Source of the DNA: Bacteroidia bacterium
Lineage (GTDB): Bacteria; Bacteroidota; Bacteroidia; Flavobacteriales; Flavobacteriaceae
Direction of reading: 5' to 3'
NCBI GenBank assembly: GCA_030427735.1
Contig: JAUIBP010000003.1
Span: forward strand, 1 to 64,000
Length of the DNA: 64,000 nt
Below are positions 18,161 to 27,264 of the stretch, piece after piece; positions within the stretch are counted from its first letter, which is position 1, and every line of letters begins with the position of its first letter. The notes beneath the pieces are model-generated. The model saw only the letters and a list, made by a program, of their open reading frames with translations. It was not told where the DNA came from and did not search any database. Made by a program: the position numbers and the translations under genes.

Positions 18161-21133
18161 ATGAAACAATTAAAAAGCTTCACAATGCTTTGTTTGTTGC
18201 TGGTATTGAACTACAGTTGCAAACAAGAAACTACCACAACCGAATCTGCTAAAATAGAACAACAGACCGATGCGAACGGATTTACATACGAAACTGTTGC
18301 TAACGATCCTACAGGCCTACGCTTATATACTTTAGATAACGGATTTCAAGTGTATTTAAGTAAAAATGATGATGAACCAAAAATTCAAACCTATATCGCC
18401 GTAAGAGCAGGTTCTAATTACGACCCGAGTAACTCTACAGGTTTAGCACATTATTTAGAGCACATGGTATTTAAAGGTACCGATGAAATTGGAACCTTAG
18501 ACTGGGAGAAAGAAAAAGTATATCTTCAGGAAATATCAGATTTGTATGAAGCTCATCGTGCCGAAACCGATGCCGATAAAAAAGCGGCATTGTACAGAAA
18601 AATAGACGAAGTGTCTTTAGAAGCTTCAAATTACGCTGTTGCTAACGAATACGATAAAATGACAAGCGGAATGGGAGCAACGGGTACTAATGCCCATACG
18701 TGGTTTGAGGAAACTGTTTATAAAAATAAAATACCAGCCAACGAGTTGCATAAATGGTTAACTTTAGAACGCGAACGTTTTGGGCAGTTGGTACTAAGAC
18801 TTTTTCATACTGAGTTAGAGGCAGTTTTCGAAGAGTTTAATAGAACACAGGATAACGATGGCAGAAAGGTGTATACTGCTATGTTAGACGGTTTGTTCCC
18901 TAATCATCCTTACGGGCAGCAGCAGACTATTGGTACAGCCGAGCATTTAAAAAATCCATCGTTGGTAGATATCAATAATTATTTTAACACCTATTATGTG
19001 CCAAACAATATGGCTATGGTATTAGTAGGCGATTTAGATTTTGATGCTACAATCAAAGCCGTAAACGAGACTTTTGGAACTTTAGAACGCAAAGCTGTTA
19101 CACACCCAGAGTTACCAAAAGAACAGCCTATTACGGCACCAATTACTAAAGAAGTATTTGGCCCAACCGCCGAAAATATTTGCATCGCTTTTAGAAGTAA
19201 TGGTATAAATACTGCCGATGAAAAACTGGTAACCTTAGCAGATATGATATTGGCCAATGGTGAAGCCGGATTGATCGATTTAAACTTAAATCAACAGCAA
19301 AAGGTGCAAGGTGCAGGTAGTTATACCATGTTTTTAAACGATTATGGACTTCAGCAGTTTTATGGCATGCCTAAAGCAGGACAAAGTTTAGACGAGGTGA
19401 AAGATTTAATATTTAGTCAAATCGATAAACTTAAAAAAGGAGAGTTCGACGATTGGTTGTTAGATGCCGTTATTAACGATTTAGAGTTAAGTCAAACCAA
19501 GCAATACGAAAATAGTACAGCTTTAGCTTCAGCTTATTATAATGCGTTTATCCATCATCAAAGTTGGGCTGATAAAGTGGCATTTTTAAACGATTTAAGA
19601 GCCATTACCAAAGACGAATTAGTAGCTTTTGCTAATGATTTTTATAAAGATAATTACGTTGTTGTATATAAAAAACAAGGCGAAGATAAGCATGTTGTTA
19701 AAGTAGAAAACCCAGGAATTACTCCTGTAAACTTAAATCGAGATAAAAGTTCAGACTATTTAAAAGCGTTTCAGGCTATAGAACCCGATGCACTGCAGCC
19801 AAAATTTATCGATTACAAATCGGCTATACAAACTACGCAAATGGCAGATGGCACGGAAGTATCGTATATAGAAAATGAAACAAACGATTTATTTAACCTC
19901 AATATTATTTTTGATATGGGGAGCGATAATAATAAAAAATTAAGTCTTGCAGTAGGATATTTAGAGTATTTGGGCACAGATACTATGACTGCAGAAGCAG
20001 TGAAAAAGGAATTTTACAAATTAGGTATAAATTATTATGTAAGTACAGGAAACGATGTAACCTATGTAGGGTTAAGTGGTTTAAAAGATAATTTACCAAA
20101 AGGTCTGGCCTTATTAGAAAACCTATGGACGAACGCTGTTGCCGATCAAGAGGCTTATCAAAAATATGTCGATAAAATTTTAAAGGGGAGAGACGATGCT
20201 AAAACCCAAAAAGGTAATATTTTATGGAATGGTTTAGTAAGTTACGGACAATATGGCGAGCATTCGAGATTGAGAAACATAAATAAAGCTTCGGAATTGA
20301 AACAACAAGATCCAGAAGAACTGGTTCGTATTTTAAAGGATTTAAAAGATTACAAACAGCGTATTTTCTATTACGGAAAAGACTACCAAAAGGCTGTTGA
20401 AGCTTTAAATGAAAACCATAAGCTTAATCAGCCATTAAAAGATTATCCTGAAGCCATGAGTTATGCCGAAAAAGAAACTGGCGGACATGTGTATTTTGTA
20501 GATTACGACATGGTGCAGTCCGAGATGGTATTTTTAGCCAAAGGCCAGCCTTTCGATCCCGAAAATTTAGCAGCGGCAAGTCTATTTAACGCTTACTTTG
20601 GTAGTGGTTTATCGTCTATTGTGTTTCAGGAAATTCGCGAATCTAAATCTTTAGCGTATTCTGCATATGCTAAATACGATACGCCATCCAGACAAGACGA
20701 ATCGAATTACGTTATGGCGTATATTGGTACACAAGCCAATAAAATGGATCAGGCTGTAAATGCTATGATGGATTTAATGTCTGATATGCCGGAAGCAGAA
20801 AAACAATTTGAAGCAGCAAAAGATGCGGCATTAAAGAAAATTGCAGCACAGCGAATTACTAAAGATAATGTGTTTTGGAGCTACGAGCGTTTAAAGAAAT
20901 TAGGGATAGACAACGATAACAGAGAAGCGATGTATAATACCATAAAATCTATGACTTTAAACGATTTAAAGCAGTTCTTTAATACAAACATTAAAGGGCA
21001 ACACTACAATGTTATGGTAGTTGGTAATAAAAAAGATATCGATTTTAAGGCCTTGAGCAAGTTAGGCGAAGTTAAAGAAATGGATGTAGATTATTTATTT
21101 AACTACGAAACAGCTAAAGACATACAACTTTAA
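18161..21133 (+). CDS. M16 family zinc metallopeptidase lipoprotein
   Basis: The 990-residue protein has a lipoprotein signal with lipobox L-N-Y-S-C, so the mature N-terminus would be Cys20. The inverzincin motif H-Y-L-E-H (His97, Glu100, His101) and the downstream E-A-V-F-E-E-F indicate an active first M16 domain. The second half carries the usual inactive M16 domains, with R-E-S-K-S-L-A-Y-S-A near residue 827. Such envelope peptidases are thought to degrade small peptides; the substrate is unknown. It is transcribed alone, between two clear terminators. Confidence 0.9.
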   Translation: MKQLKSFTMLCLLLVLNYSCKQETTTTESAKIEQQTDANGFTYETVANDPTGLRLYTLDNGFQVYLSKNDDEPKIQTYIAVRAGSNYDPSNSTGLAHYLEHMVFKGTDEIGTLDWEKEKVYLQEISDLYEAHRAETDADKKAALYRKIDEVSLEASNYAVANEYDKMTSGMGATGTNAHTWFEETVYKNKIPANELHKWLTLERERFGQLVLRLFHTELEAVFEEFNRTQDNDGRKVYTAMLDGLFPNHPYGQQQTIGTAEHLKNPSLVDINNYFNTYYVPNNMAMVLVGDLDFDATIKAVNETFGTLERKAVTHPELPKEQPITAPITKEVFGPTAENICIAFRSNGINTADEKLVTLADMILANGEAGLIDLNLNQQQKVQGAGSYTMFLNDYGLQQFYGMPKAGQSLDEVKDLIFSQIDKLKKGEFDDWLLDAVINDLELSQTKQYENSTALASAYYNAFIHHQSWADKVAFLNDLRAITKDELVAFANDFYKDNYVVVYKKQGEDKHVVKVENPGITPVNLNRDKSSDYLKAFQAIEPDALQPKFIDYKSAIQTTQMADGTEVSYIENETNDLFNLNIIFDMGSDNNKKLSLAVGYLEYLGTDTMTAEAVKKEFYKLGINYYVSTGNDVTYVGLSGLKDNLPKGLALLENLWTNAVADQEAYQKYVDKILKGRDDAKTQKGNILWNGLVSYGQYGEHSRLRNINKASELKQQDPEELVRILKDLKDYKQRIFYYGKDYQKAVEALNENHKLNQPLKDYPEAMSYAEKETGGHVYFVDYDMVQSEMVFLAKGQPFDPENLAAASLFNAYFGSGLSSIVFQEIRESKSLAYSAYAKYDTPSRQDESNYVMAYIGTQANKMDQAVNAMMDLMSDMPEAEKQFEAAKDAALKKIAAQRITKDNVFWSYERLKKLGIDNDNREAMYNTIKSMTLNDLKQFFNTNIKGQHYNVMVVGNKKDIDFKALSKLGEVKEMDVDYLFNYETAKDIQL

Positions 21134-21161
21134 AACGCAGTAAAGTCAGACGGCTACTTTA

Positions 21162-21190
21162 AAAACCTCACAAATTTGTGAGGTTTTTTT
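21162..21190 (+). terminator. Intrinsic terminator after the M16 peptidase gene
   Basis: A perfect stem (aaacctcac / gtgaggttt, extended by A-T pairs across the centre) is followed by a run of T. The T-run also supplies the TTG of the next promoter. Confidence 0.85.
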
Positions 21191-21220
21191 GTACTGTCAA
21201 TATAGTAATTAGTATCTTTG
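21189..21220 (+). promoter_or_regulatory. Predicted promoter of fabG (TTG-N21-TATCTTTG)
   Basis: TTG at 21189-21191 and tatctttg at 21213-21220 are separated by 21 bases, a full match to TTG-N17-23-TAnnTTTG. Transcription would begin about 20 bases before the fabG ATG. The upstream element lies in the T-tail of the preceding terminator. Confidence 0.65.
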
Positions 21221-21246
21221 GTTATCAAAATTTTATTTAATTACAC

Positions 21247-21993
21247 ATGAAATTATTAGAAGGAAAAACAGCAATTATTACAGGTGCAAGTCGCGGTATT
21301 GGTAAAGGAATTGCTCAAGTTTTTGCACAACAAGGTGCAAATATTGCATTTACATATAGTGCTTCTGTAGAAGCTGCCCAAGCTTTGGAAGCCGAATTAA
21401 ATAGTTTAGGAATTAAAGCAAAAGGCTACCAAAGTAATGCCGCTAATTTTGAAGAAGCTCAAAGTTTAGCAGAAGATGTTGTTAAGGAATTTGGAAGTAT
21501 AGATATACTGGTAAATAATGCAGGAATCACGAAAGATAATTTGTTAATGCGTATTAGCGAGGAAGATTTTGATAAGGTTATTGAAGTTAACCTAAAATCT
21601 GTTTTTAATATGACTAAAGCGGTGCAACGCACTATGTTGAAGCAACGTAAAGGTTCGATCATAAATATGAGCTCTGTTGTAGGAGTTAAAGGAAATGCAG
21701 GGCAAACCAATTATGCAGCGTCTAAAGCAGGTATTATAGGATTCTCAAAATCTGTTGCTTTAGAGTTGGGCTCAAGAAATATTAGAAGCAATGTTGTCGC
21801 TCCTGGTTTTATTGAAACCGAAATGACTGCAAAATTAGACGAGAATACTGTAAAAGGCTGGCGCGATGCCATTCCATTAAAGCGTGGTGGTACTCCAGAA
21901 GATATAGCAAATGCATGTGTGTTTTTAGCTAGCGATATGAGTGCATATGTAACCGGGCAAACGTTAAATGTAGATGGCGGAATGTTAACCTAA
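21247..21993 (+). CDS. fabG: 3-oxoacyl-[acyl-carrier-protein] reductase FabG
   Basis: The 248-residue short-chain dehydrogenase has the NADP motif G-A-S-R-G-I-G (~14-20), N-N-A-G (~90) and the catalytic set Ser in S-S-V-V-G with Y-A-A-S-K. The C-terminal G-F-I-E-T-E-M and the closing V-D-G-G-M are typical of FabG. It reduces beta-ketoacyl-ACP in fatty acid elongation. The next gene begins 3 bases after the stop. Confidence 0.93.
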   Translation: MKLLEGKTAIITGASRGIGKGIAQVFAQQGANIAFTYSASVEAAQALEAELNSLGIKAKGYQSNAANFEEAQSLAEDVVKEFGSIDILVNNAGITKDNLLMRISEEDFDKVIEVNLKSVFNMTKAVQRTMLKQRKGSIINMSSVVGVKGNAGQTNYAASKAGIIGFSKSVALELGSRNIRSNVVAPGFIETEMTAKLDENTVKGWRDAIPLKRGGTPEDIANACVFLASDMSAYVTGQTLNVDGGMLT

Positions 21994-21996
21994 TTT

Positions 21997-24024
21997 ATGG
22001 CTGTAAACACCATATTATATATTATTCTTGCTGGAATAGTAGCACTTCTATTAGCTCTTTTTCAATATAAATTTAAAGTGAAAAGCATGTCAAAACAGCA
22101 CATGCTTTTTGCTTTTTTAAGGTTTCTATCGATTTTTTTGGTTCTATTACTATTAATTAATCCAAAGTTCGAACAACTTAATACAGTTACAGAAAAACCT
22201 AAGTTATTGGTTGTAACCGATAATTCGGAATCGGTTGTGCATTTAGAGCAGGATGCTAATGCAAGAAAAGTTAGAAGTTTTTTTAAAACCGACACCGATT
22301 TAAACGCTAGTTTCGATATACAATATTACACCTTCGGTAATGTATTACAGCAGAATGATAGTCTAACGTTTTCTAGTAAGCAAACCGATATTTCTAAAGC
22401 TTTTTCAGATCTTAATACAATTCATGGTCAAGATGTAGCTCCAATAGTTTTAATAACCGATGGCAATCAGACCTTTGGGGATGACTATACGTTTACTACA
22501 GTTAAGCAACCTGTTTACCCTATCATTTTAGGAGATACTACAACGTATTTAGATCTTCATATCAAGCAATTACAGGTAAATAAATATGCATATTTAAATA
22601 ATAAATTTCCTGTTGAGACTATTTTGGTTTATACAGGAAACCGTCCAGTAACTTCTACTTTTACAGTAAAATCTGGATCGCACATTGTGTTTTCTAAGAC
22701 CGTACAATTTTCAAAACATAATAATTCCGAAGTTTTACAATTTACCTTACCCGCATCGCGTGTAGGGGTAACAACTTACGAAGCAGAACTAGCACCGCTT
22801 CCGCAAGAAAGAAACACTATAAATAACCGAAAAAGTTTTGCTGTTGAAGTCATCGACGAACAAATGAATGTTGCTTTAGTTTCTAATTTTTATCATCCAG
22901 ATTTAGGCATGTTTAAAAAAAGTATAGAAAGTAATAAGCAGCGTTCTGCACATATTTTGAAGCCTAGAGAATATCTGAGTAAAATTAATGATTTTCAGTT
23001 GGTTATGTTGTATCAGCCTAACAATCAGTTTAAAGGTGTTTTAGATGACATTAAGAAAACTAACAAGCATGTGTTTGTAGTTTCTGGATCGCAAACCGAT
23101 TGGCATTTTCTAAATCAGAATGGTTTACATTTTAAGCACGACATTTCAGGTCAAACCGAATGGTACCAACCAGCTTTAAATTCTAATTTTTCTACTTTTA
23201 TTGTAGATGATTTAGATTTCGAATCGTTTCCACCTTTAGAGTCCGCTTTTGGCGAGCTTACTGTGGACGTGCCTTACGAAACTTTATTGTATAAAAAATT
23301 AGGTAATGCGGTAACCGAACAGTCCTTATTACTTACGTTAGAAGAGGATGGCCAGCGTGAGGTGTTACTACTGGGAGAAAATATTTGGCAGTGGCGAGCA
23401 GAAAGTTTTTTAAATACTAATGATTTTCAGGCGTTTGATAATTTTATAGGCAAATTGGTACAATATCTGGCCTCTACACAACGCAAGAGTAGATTGGTGC
23501 TAGATTATGAATCTTTTTATGAAGATGTAAGTAATGTAGTAGTTAAGGCACAATACTTTAACAAAAATTACGAATTTGATGCATCCGAATCGCTTCAATT
23601 AACACTAACGAACAAAGTTGATGGTACTACGGTAACTTTACCTTTTGTATTAAAAAACACTAATTATCAGGTCGATTTAAGTCATTTGCCAGCTTCAGAA
23701 TACGATTTTACAGTAAAAGCTTTGCATGCCAATATTTCAAAATCAGGTAGTTTAACTATTTTAGATTTTAATATCGAGCAGCAATTTTTAAATGCCAATG
23801 TAACAAAATTACAACAATTAGCGACCAATACTAATGGTATGTCTGCTTATGTAAGCGATTATACAGCATTAAAAGAGAATCTTTTAAAAGACCAACGTTA
23901 TAAACCCATTTTAAAAAGCACAAAAATCACACAAGCCTTAATAGACTGGAAATATTTACTAGGACTTTTGGTATTAACGCTTTCTGCAGAATGGTTTTTA
24001 CGTAAATATTACGGACTAATATAA
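21997..24024 (+). CDS. Membrane protein with VWA-like segment (BatA-like architecture)
   Basis: The 675-residue protein has two N-terminal membrane helices (~5-22, 38-55), a long extracytoplasmic region and a C-terminal membrane helix (~653-667). Just after the second helix it reads T-D-N-S-E-S (75-79), matching the D-x-S-x-S metal-site motif of VWA domains, followed by V-L-I-T-D-G-N-Q-T. The remainder is beta-rich without a recognised domain. The layout recalls BatA/BatB-type or DUF4159-like proteins, but I cannot assign a function. It is tightly packed between fabG and the SPFH gene. Confidence 0.65.
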   Translation: MAVNTILYIILAGIVALLLALFQYKFKVKSMSKQHMLFAFLRFLSIFLVLLLLINPKFEQLNTVTEKPKLLVVTDNSESVVHLEQDANARKVRSFFKTDTDLNASFDIQYYTFGNVLQQNDSLTFSSKQTDISKAFSDLNTIHGQDVAPIVLITDGNQTFGDDYTFTTVKQPVYPIILGDTTTYLDLHIKQLQVNKYAYLNNKFPVETILVYTGNRPVTSTFTVKSGSHIVFSKTVQFSKHNNSEVLQFTLPASRVGVTTYEAELAPLPQERNTINNRKSFAVEVIDEQMNVALVSNFYHPDLGMFKKSIESNKQRSAHILKPREYLSKINDFQLVMLYQPNNQFKGVLDDIKKTNKHVFVVSGSQTDWHFLNQNGLHFKHDISGQTEWYQPALNSNFSTFIVDDLDFESFPPLESAFGELTVDVPYETLLYKKLGNAVTEQSLLLTLEEDGQREVLLLGENIWQWRAESFLNTNDFQAFDNFIGKLVQYLASTQRKSRLVLDYESFYEDVSNVVVKAQYFNKNYEFDASESLQLTLTNKVDGTTVTLPFVLKNTNYQVDLSHLPASEYDFTVKALHANISKSGSLTILDFNIEQQFLNANVTKLQQLATNTNGMSAYVSDYTALKENLLKDQRYKPILKSTKITQALIDWKYLLGLLVLTLSAEWFLRKYYGLI

Positions 24025-24034
24025 ATAATTGAAC

Positions 24035-24850
24035 ATGGAAAAATTACCAAAAATTGCATTGCCATTTGTTATCCTTATTGTGGCACTAATTATTTTAATA
24101 TCTAAATCGGCTATAACCATAGGTTCTGGTGAAGCGGGTGTATTATATAAAACCTTTGGTGGCGGTGTCGTAACCGATGAACCTCCTTTAGGCGAAGGTT
24201 TTCATGTGGTGGCACCTTGGAATAAGGTTTTTGTTTACGAGGTAAGGCAACAGGAAATTTACGAACGTATGAATGTGTTATCGTCTAATGGTTTAGATAT
24301 TAAACTTGAAGCTTCGGCATGGTTTCAGCCACAATACGAGAATTTAGGAAAATTACACAAAGAAAAGAGCGAAATGTATAAAGAACGTATTTTATTGCCA
24401 GCTATTCGTTCGGCTGCCAGAAGCGTTGTGGGGCGTTATACGCCAGAGCAACTGTATTCGAGTAAGCGAGATGCCATTCAAAAAGAAATATTTGAAGAAA
24501 CAAAAAGTATAGTAGACGACCAATACATCCAACTTAACGAAATTTTGGTGCGCGATGTAGCTTTACCGCCATCTATAAAAGATGCCATAGAACGTAAACT
24601 AAAGCAGGAACAAGAGTCTTTAGAATACGAATTTAGACTGGTGACAGCGCAAAAAGAAGCTCAAAAACAAATTATTGAAGCTCAAGGTAAAGCCGATGCC
24701 AATAAAATATTAAGCGAATCTTTAAACGATAAAATTTTGCAAGATAAAGGTATAGAGGCTACTGTAAAATTATCGGAATCTGCTAATGCGAAAGTGATAG
24801 TAATCGGTTCTGGAGATAGCGGCTTACCAATAATTTTAGGAAACCAATAA
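24035..24850 (+). CDS. Prohibitin/SPFH-family membrane protein
   Basis: The product has one N-terminal membrane helix (~7-24), an SPFH/Band 7 domain (~28-205: G-E-A-G-V-L-Y-K, G-F-H-V-V-A-P-W-N-K, R-S-A-A-R-S-V-V-G) and a helical, charged C-terminal part rich in Glu, Gln and Lys. Prohibitin-like proteins form membrane-bound rings that organise lipid domains or regulate FtsH-type proteases. The ATG at 24035 (272 residues) is preferred over a TTG two codons upstream. It is probably co-transcribed with the VWA-like membrane protein. Confidence 0.88.
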   Translation: MEKLPKIALPFVILIVALIILISKSAITIGSGEAGVLYKTFGGGVVTDEPPLGEGFHVVAPWNKVFVYEVRQQEIYERMNVLSSNGLDIKLEASAWFQPQYENLGKLHKEKSEMYKERILLPAIRSAARSVVGRYTPEQLYSSKRDAIQKEIFEETKSIVDDQYIQLNEILVRDVALPPSIKDAIERKLKQEQESLEYEFRLVTAQKEAQKQIIEAQGKADANKILSESLNDKILQDKGIEATVKLSESANAKVIVIGSGDSGLPIILGNQ

Positions 24851-24877
24851 AAACTTTTTAATTTTTAATTGAAAAGC

Positions 24878-24909
24878 TTGCATAAGTGTTTTTAATTTCT
24901 GAATATTTG
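24878..24909 (+). promoter_or_regulatory. Predicted his operon promoter
   Basis: TTG at 24878-24880 is followed after 21 bases by aatatttg (24902-24909), one mismatch from TAnnTTTG. Transcription would begin a few bases before the hisL start codon, leaving almost no untranslated leader, as suits an attenuator. Confidence 0.5.
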
Positions 24910-24927
24910 TAAAAGAAAAACAAAAAC

Positions 24928-24984
24928 ATGTTATTTATTCAAGTACATCATCATCATTTTCATACTTGCACTCAAGCGAGCTGA
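24928..24984 (+). CDS. hisL: his operon leader peptide
   Basis: An ATG at 24928 opens an 18-codon frame ending in TGA at 24982-24984. Codons 7-10 are four consecutive CAT (His), codon 11 is Phe and codon 12 is another CAT, so five of 18 residues are His. It lies directly upstream of an intrinsic terminator and the complete his operon. This is the signature of ribosome-mediated attenuation: stalling at His codons when charged tRNA-His is scarce would change folding of the downstream RNA. The sequence after the His codons can pair with the terminator's first arm. Confidence 0.85.
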   Translation: MLFIQVHHHHFHTCTQAS

Positions 24985-25081
24985 AAATGTATTGGATAAA
25001 TTCAGAATAATATATTTTTAAACCCCGTTTGAGTAAATCAGATGGGGTTTTTATTTTACTGCCCATGGATTTACTCAAGCG
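24970..25081 (+). promoter_or_regulatory. his attenuator: competing RNA segments
   Basis: Segment A (24970-24978, inside hisL after the His codons) can form nine pairs with segment B (25026-25034). B is also part of the terminator's ascending arm. With the ribosome stalled at the first His codons, A:B could form and block the terminator; with it at the stop codon, A is covered and the terminator folds. A second copy of A's sequence (25073-25082) lets 25068-25081 form a 14-base-pair helix with 25026-25039, overlapping both terminator arms. These pairings were worked out by eye. Confidence 0.7.
25020..25056 (+). terminator. Attenuator terminator upstream of hisG
   Basis: A stem of up to 12 pairs (25020-25031 with 25039-25050), whose base is seven uninterrupted pairs (aaacccc / ggggttt), closes a 7-base loop and is followed by a T-rich tail. 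It lies between hisL and hisG, so it ends transcription before the structural genes unless prevented. Confidence 0.85.
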
Positions 25082-25097
25082 ATATTAATCAACTAAA

Positions 25098-25955
25098 ATG
25101 AGTAAACTAAAAATTGCTGTTCAAAAATCTGGTCGTTTGTACGACGACTCTATGCAAATACTAAAAGACATTGGTATTTCTATAGATAACGGAAAAGATC
25201 AACTGAAGGCTTCGGCTAGAAATTTCCCTATTGAAGTATTTTATTTAAGAAATGGCGACATTCCACAGTATTTAAAAGATGGTGTTGTAGATGCCGCGAT
25301 TATTGGAGAAAATGTACTTATAGAAAAAGGTGGAAACATTCAAATTAAAGAAAAACTGGGTTTTTCTGCCTGTAAAGTTTCAGTCGCTGTTCCAAAATCA
25401 GTTAAATATAAAAGCATTCAAGAGCTGGAAGGTAAACGTATCGCAACGTCGTACCCCAATACGGTTCAGCAATATTTAGAAAAAAATAAAGTAAAAGCCA
25501 ATATTCATATTATTAATGGATCGGTAGAAATTGCGCCAAATATAGGTCTGGCCGATGCCATAGTAGATATCGTTTCGAGCGGTAGTACCTTGTTTAAAAA
25601 TGGTTTGAAAGAAGTAGAAGTATTATTAAAGTCTGAGGCCGTTTTAGCTGCGTCTCCTTTAATTTCTGAAGCTAACGAGGCCATACTAAATAAAATTCAA
25701 TTCAGAATACAATCGGTATTAAAAGGCCGACAATCCAAATATGTGTTATTAAACGCACCCAATGAGAAATTAGATACTATAATTTCCATTTTGCCAGGCA
25801 TGCGAAGTCCTACAGTTTTGCCGTTAGCCGAGCAAGGATGGAGTTCTGTGCACACAGTTATTAATAAAAATAAATTTTGGGAAATTATAGACGAACTGAA
25901 GCTTCATGGAGCAGAAGGAATTTTAGTTTGCCCAATAGATAACATGGTTTTATAA
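25098..25955 (+). CDS. hisG: ATP phosphoribosyltransferase HisG (long form)
   Basis: HisG catalyses the first committed step of histidine synthesis, ATP plus PRPP to phosphoribosyl-ATP. The 285-residue length and a C-terminal ACT-like regulatory domain (~210-285) identify the long, HisZ-independent form, usually feedback-inhibited by histidine. The N-terminal pattern (Q-K-S-G-R-L, D-A-A-I-I-G-E-N) and the PRPP-binding stretch D-I-V-S-S-G-S-T-L are present. It is the first structural gene after the attenuator. Confidence 0.96.
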   Translation: MSKLKIAVQKSGRLYDDSMQILKDIGISIDNGKDQLKASARNFPIEVFYLRNGDIPQYLKDGVVDAAIIGENVLIEKGGNIQIKEKLGFSACKVSVAVPKSVKYKSIQELEGKRIATSYPNTVQQYLEKNKVKANIHIINGSVEIAPNIGLADAIVDIVSSGSTLFKNGLKEVEVLLKSEAVLAASPLISEANEAILNKIQFRIQSVLKGRQSKYVLLNAPNEKLDTIISILPGMRSPTVLPLAEQGWSSVHTVINKNKFWEIIDELKLHGAEGILVCPIDNMVL

Positions 25956-25976
25956 ATTGATTTAAGACGAAAGACG

Positions 25977-27263
25977 ATGAATATTATAGAAAATCCCAAA
26001 CCTAGCGAATGGGGCAATATTTTGCAAAGACCTACACAAACGGTTAATGATATCGAAAACACCGTAACTCAAATTTTTGATGATGTAAAGCGTCATGGAG
26101 ATGAAGCTATCACGAAATACACGTCTATTTTTGATGGTGTTACGTTAGAATCTAATTTAGTTACCGATAAAGAAATTGAAACAGCTTCTGCCGCTGTAAA
26201 CGATACGTTAAAGGCGGCAATCCAAACAGCTTACAATAATATTGAGCGTTTTCACGCGGCTCAAAAAACACAAAAAGTTGAAGTTGAAACGACAAATGGT
26301 GTACAGTGTTGGCAAGAAAAACGCCCCATCGAAAAAATAGGTTTGTATATTCCGGGTGGAACAGCTCCTTTATTTTCTACCGTTTTAATGTTGGCTATAC
26401 CTGCTAAAATTGCAGGTTGCAAAGAAATCGTGTTGTGTACGCCTCCAAGCAAAACAGGTGCGATTGCCAACGAAATTTTGTTTGCAGCACAATTGTGTGG
26501 GGTTTCCAAAATTATAAAAGTTGGCGGTATTCAGGCTATAGCAGGTTTAACATTTGGAACCGAAACGATTCCACAAGTGTATAAAATATTTGGTCCTGGT
26601 AATCAGTTTGTAACTGTGGCCAAGCAGTTAGCAACCAAATATGGTGTGGCGATCGATATGCCTGCCGGACCAAGCGAATTATTGGTTTTTGCAGACGATA
26701 GCGCCAATGCCAATTATGTAGCATCCGATTTGTTGAGTCAGGCGGAACACGGAGCCGATAGTCAGGTGATTTTGGTAACGACTTCCAAAGCAATCATCGA
26801 TCAGGTTTTAAAAGCCTTAGAGAGGCAAATTTCATTATTGCCACGACAAGACATTGCGAAAAAAGCGATTGCCAATTCCAAAATGATTTATGTCGAAAAC
26901 GAAGCGGTAGCTTTAGATTTAATCAACGAATACGCTCCGGAACATTTTATTATTTGTTCTAAAAATGAAGCTGTTTTTGTAGATGGTATTGTAAATGCTG
27001 GTTCGGTATTTATTGGCAATTACACGCCAGAAAGTGCTGGCGATTATGCCTCGGGAACCAATCACACTTTACCGACCAACGGGTTTAGTAAAGCCTATTC
27101 GGGTGTGAATTTAGATAGTTTTTCTAAGAGTATTACCTTTCAGAAAATATCGGAACAAGGCCTTTTAGATTTAGGACCAGTTATCGAAAGTATGGCCGAA
27201 GCCGAAGGTTTGCAAGCACACAAAAATGCGGTAACTTTACGTTTAAATGATTTAAAAAAATAA
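25977..27263 (+). CDS. hisD: Histidinol dehydrogenase
   Basis: HisD is the zinc enzyme that oxidises L-histidinol to L-histidine in the last two steps of the pathway. The 428-residue length is standard. Family motifs include the G-L-Y-I-P-G-G-T-A-P region, G-P-G-N-Q, D-M-P-A-G-P-S-E, S-Q-A-E-H-G and a late Y-A-P-E-H. The stop is one base from the hisC start codon, so the two are probably coupled in translation. Confidence 0.96.
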   Translation: MNIIENPKPSEWGNILQRPTQTVNDIENTVTQIFDDVKRHGDEAITKYTSIFDGVTLESNLVTDKEIETASAAVNDTLKAAIQTAYNNIERFHAAQKTQKVEVETTNGVQCWQEKRPIEKIGLYIPGGTAPLFSTVLMLAIPAKIAGCKEIVLCTPPSKTGAIANEILFAAQLCGVSKIIKVGGIQAIAGLTFGTETIPQVYKIFGPGNQFVTVAKQLATKYGVAIDMPAGPSELLVFADDSANANYVASDLLSQAEHGADSQVILVTTSKAIIDQVLKALERQISLLPRQDIAKKAIANSKMIYVENEAVALDLINEYAPEHFIICSKNEAVFVDGIVNAGSVFIGNYTPESAGDYASGTNHTLPTNGFSKAYSGVNLDSFSKSITFQKISEQGLLDLGPVIESMAEAEGLQAHKNAVTLRLNDLKK

Positions 27264-27264
27264 C

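Noticed and set aside
24029-24034. TTG start for the SPFH protein
   Set aside because: An ATG two codons later gives the usual short N-terminus before the membrane helix.
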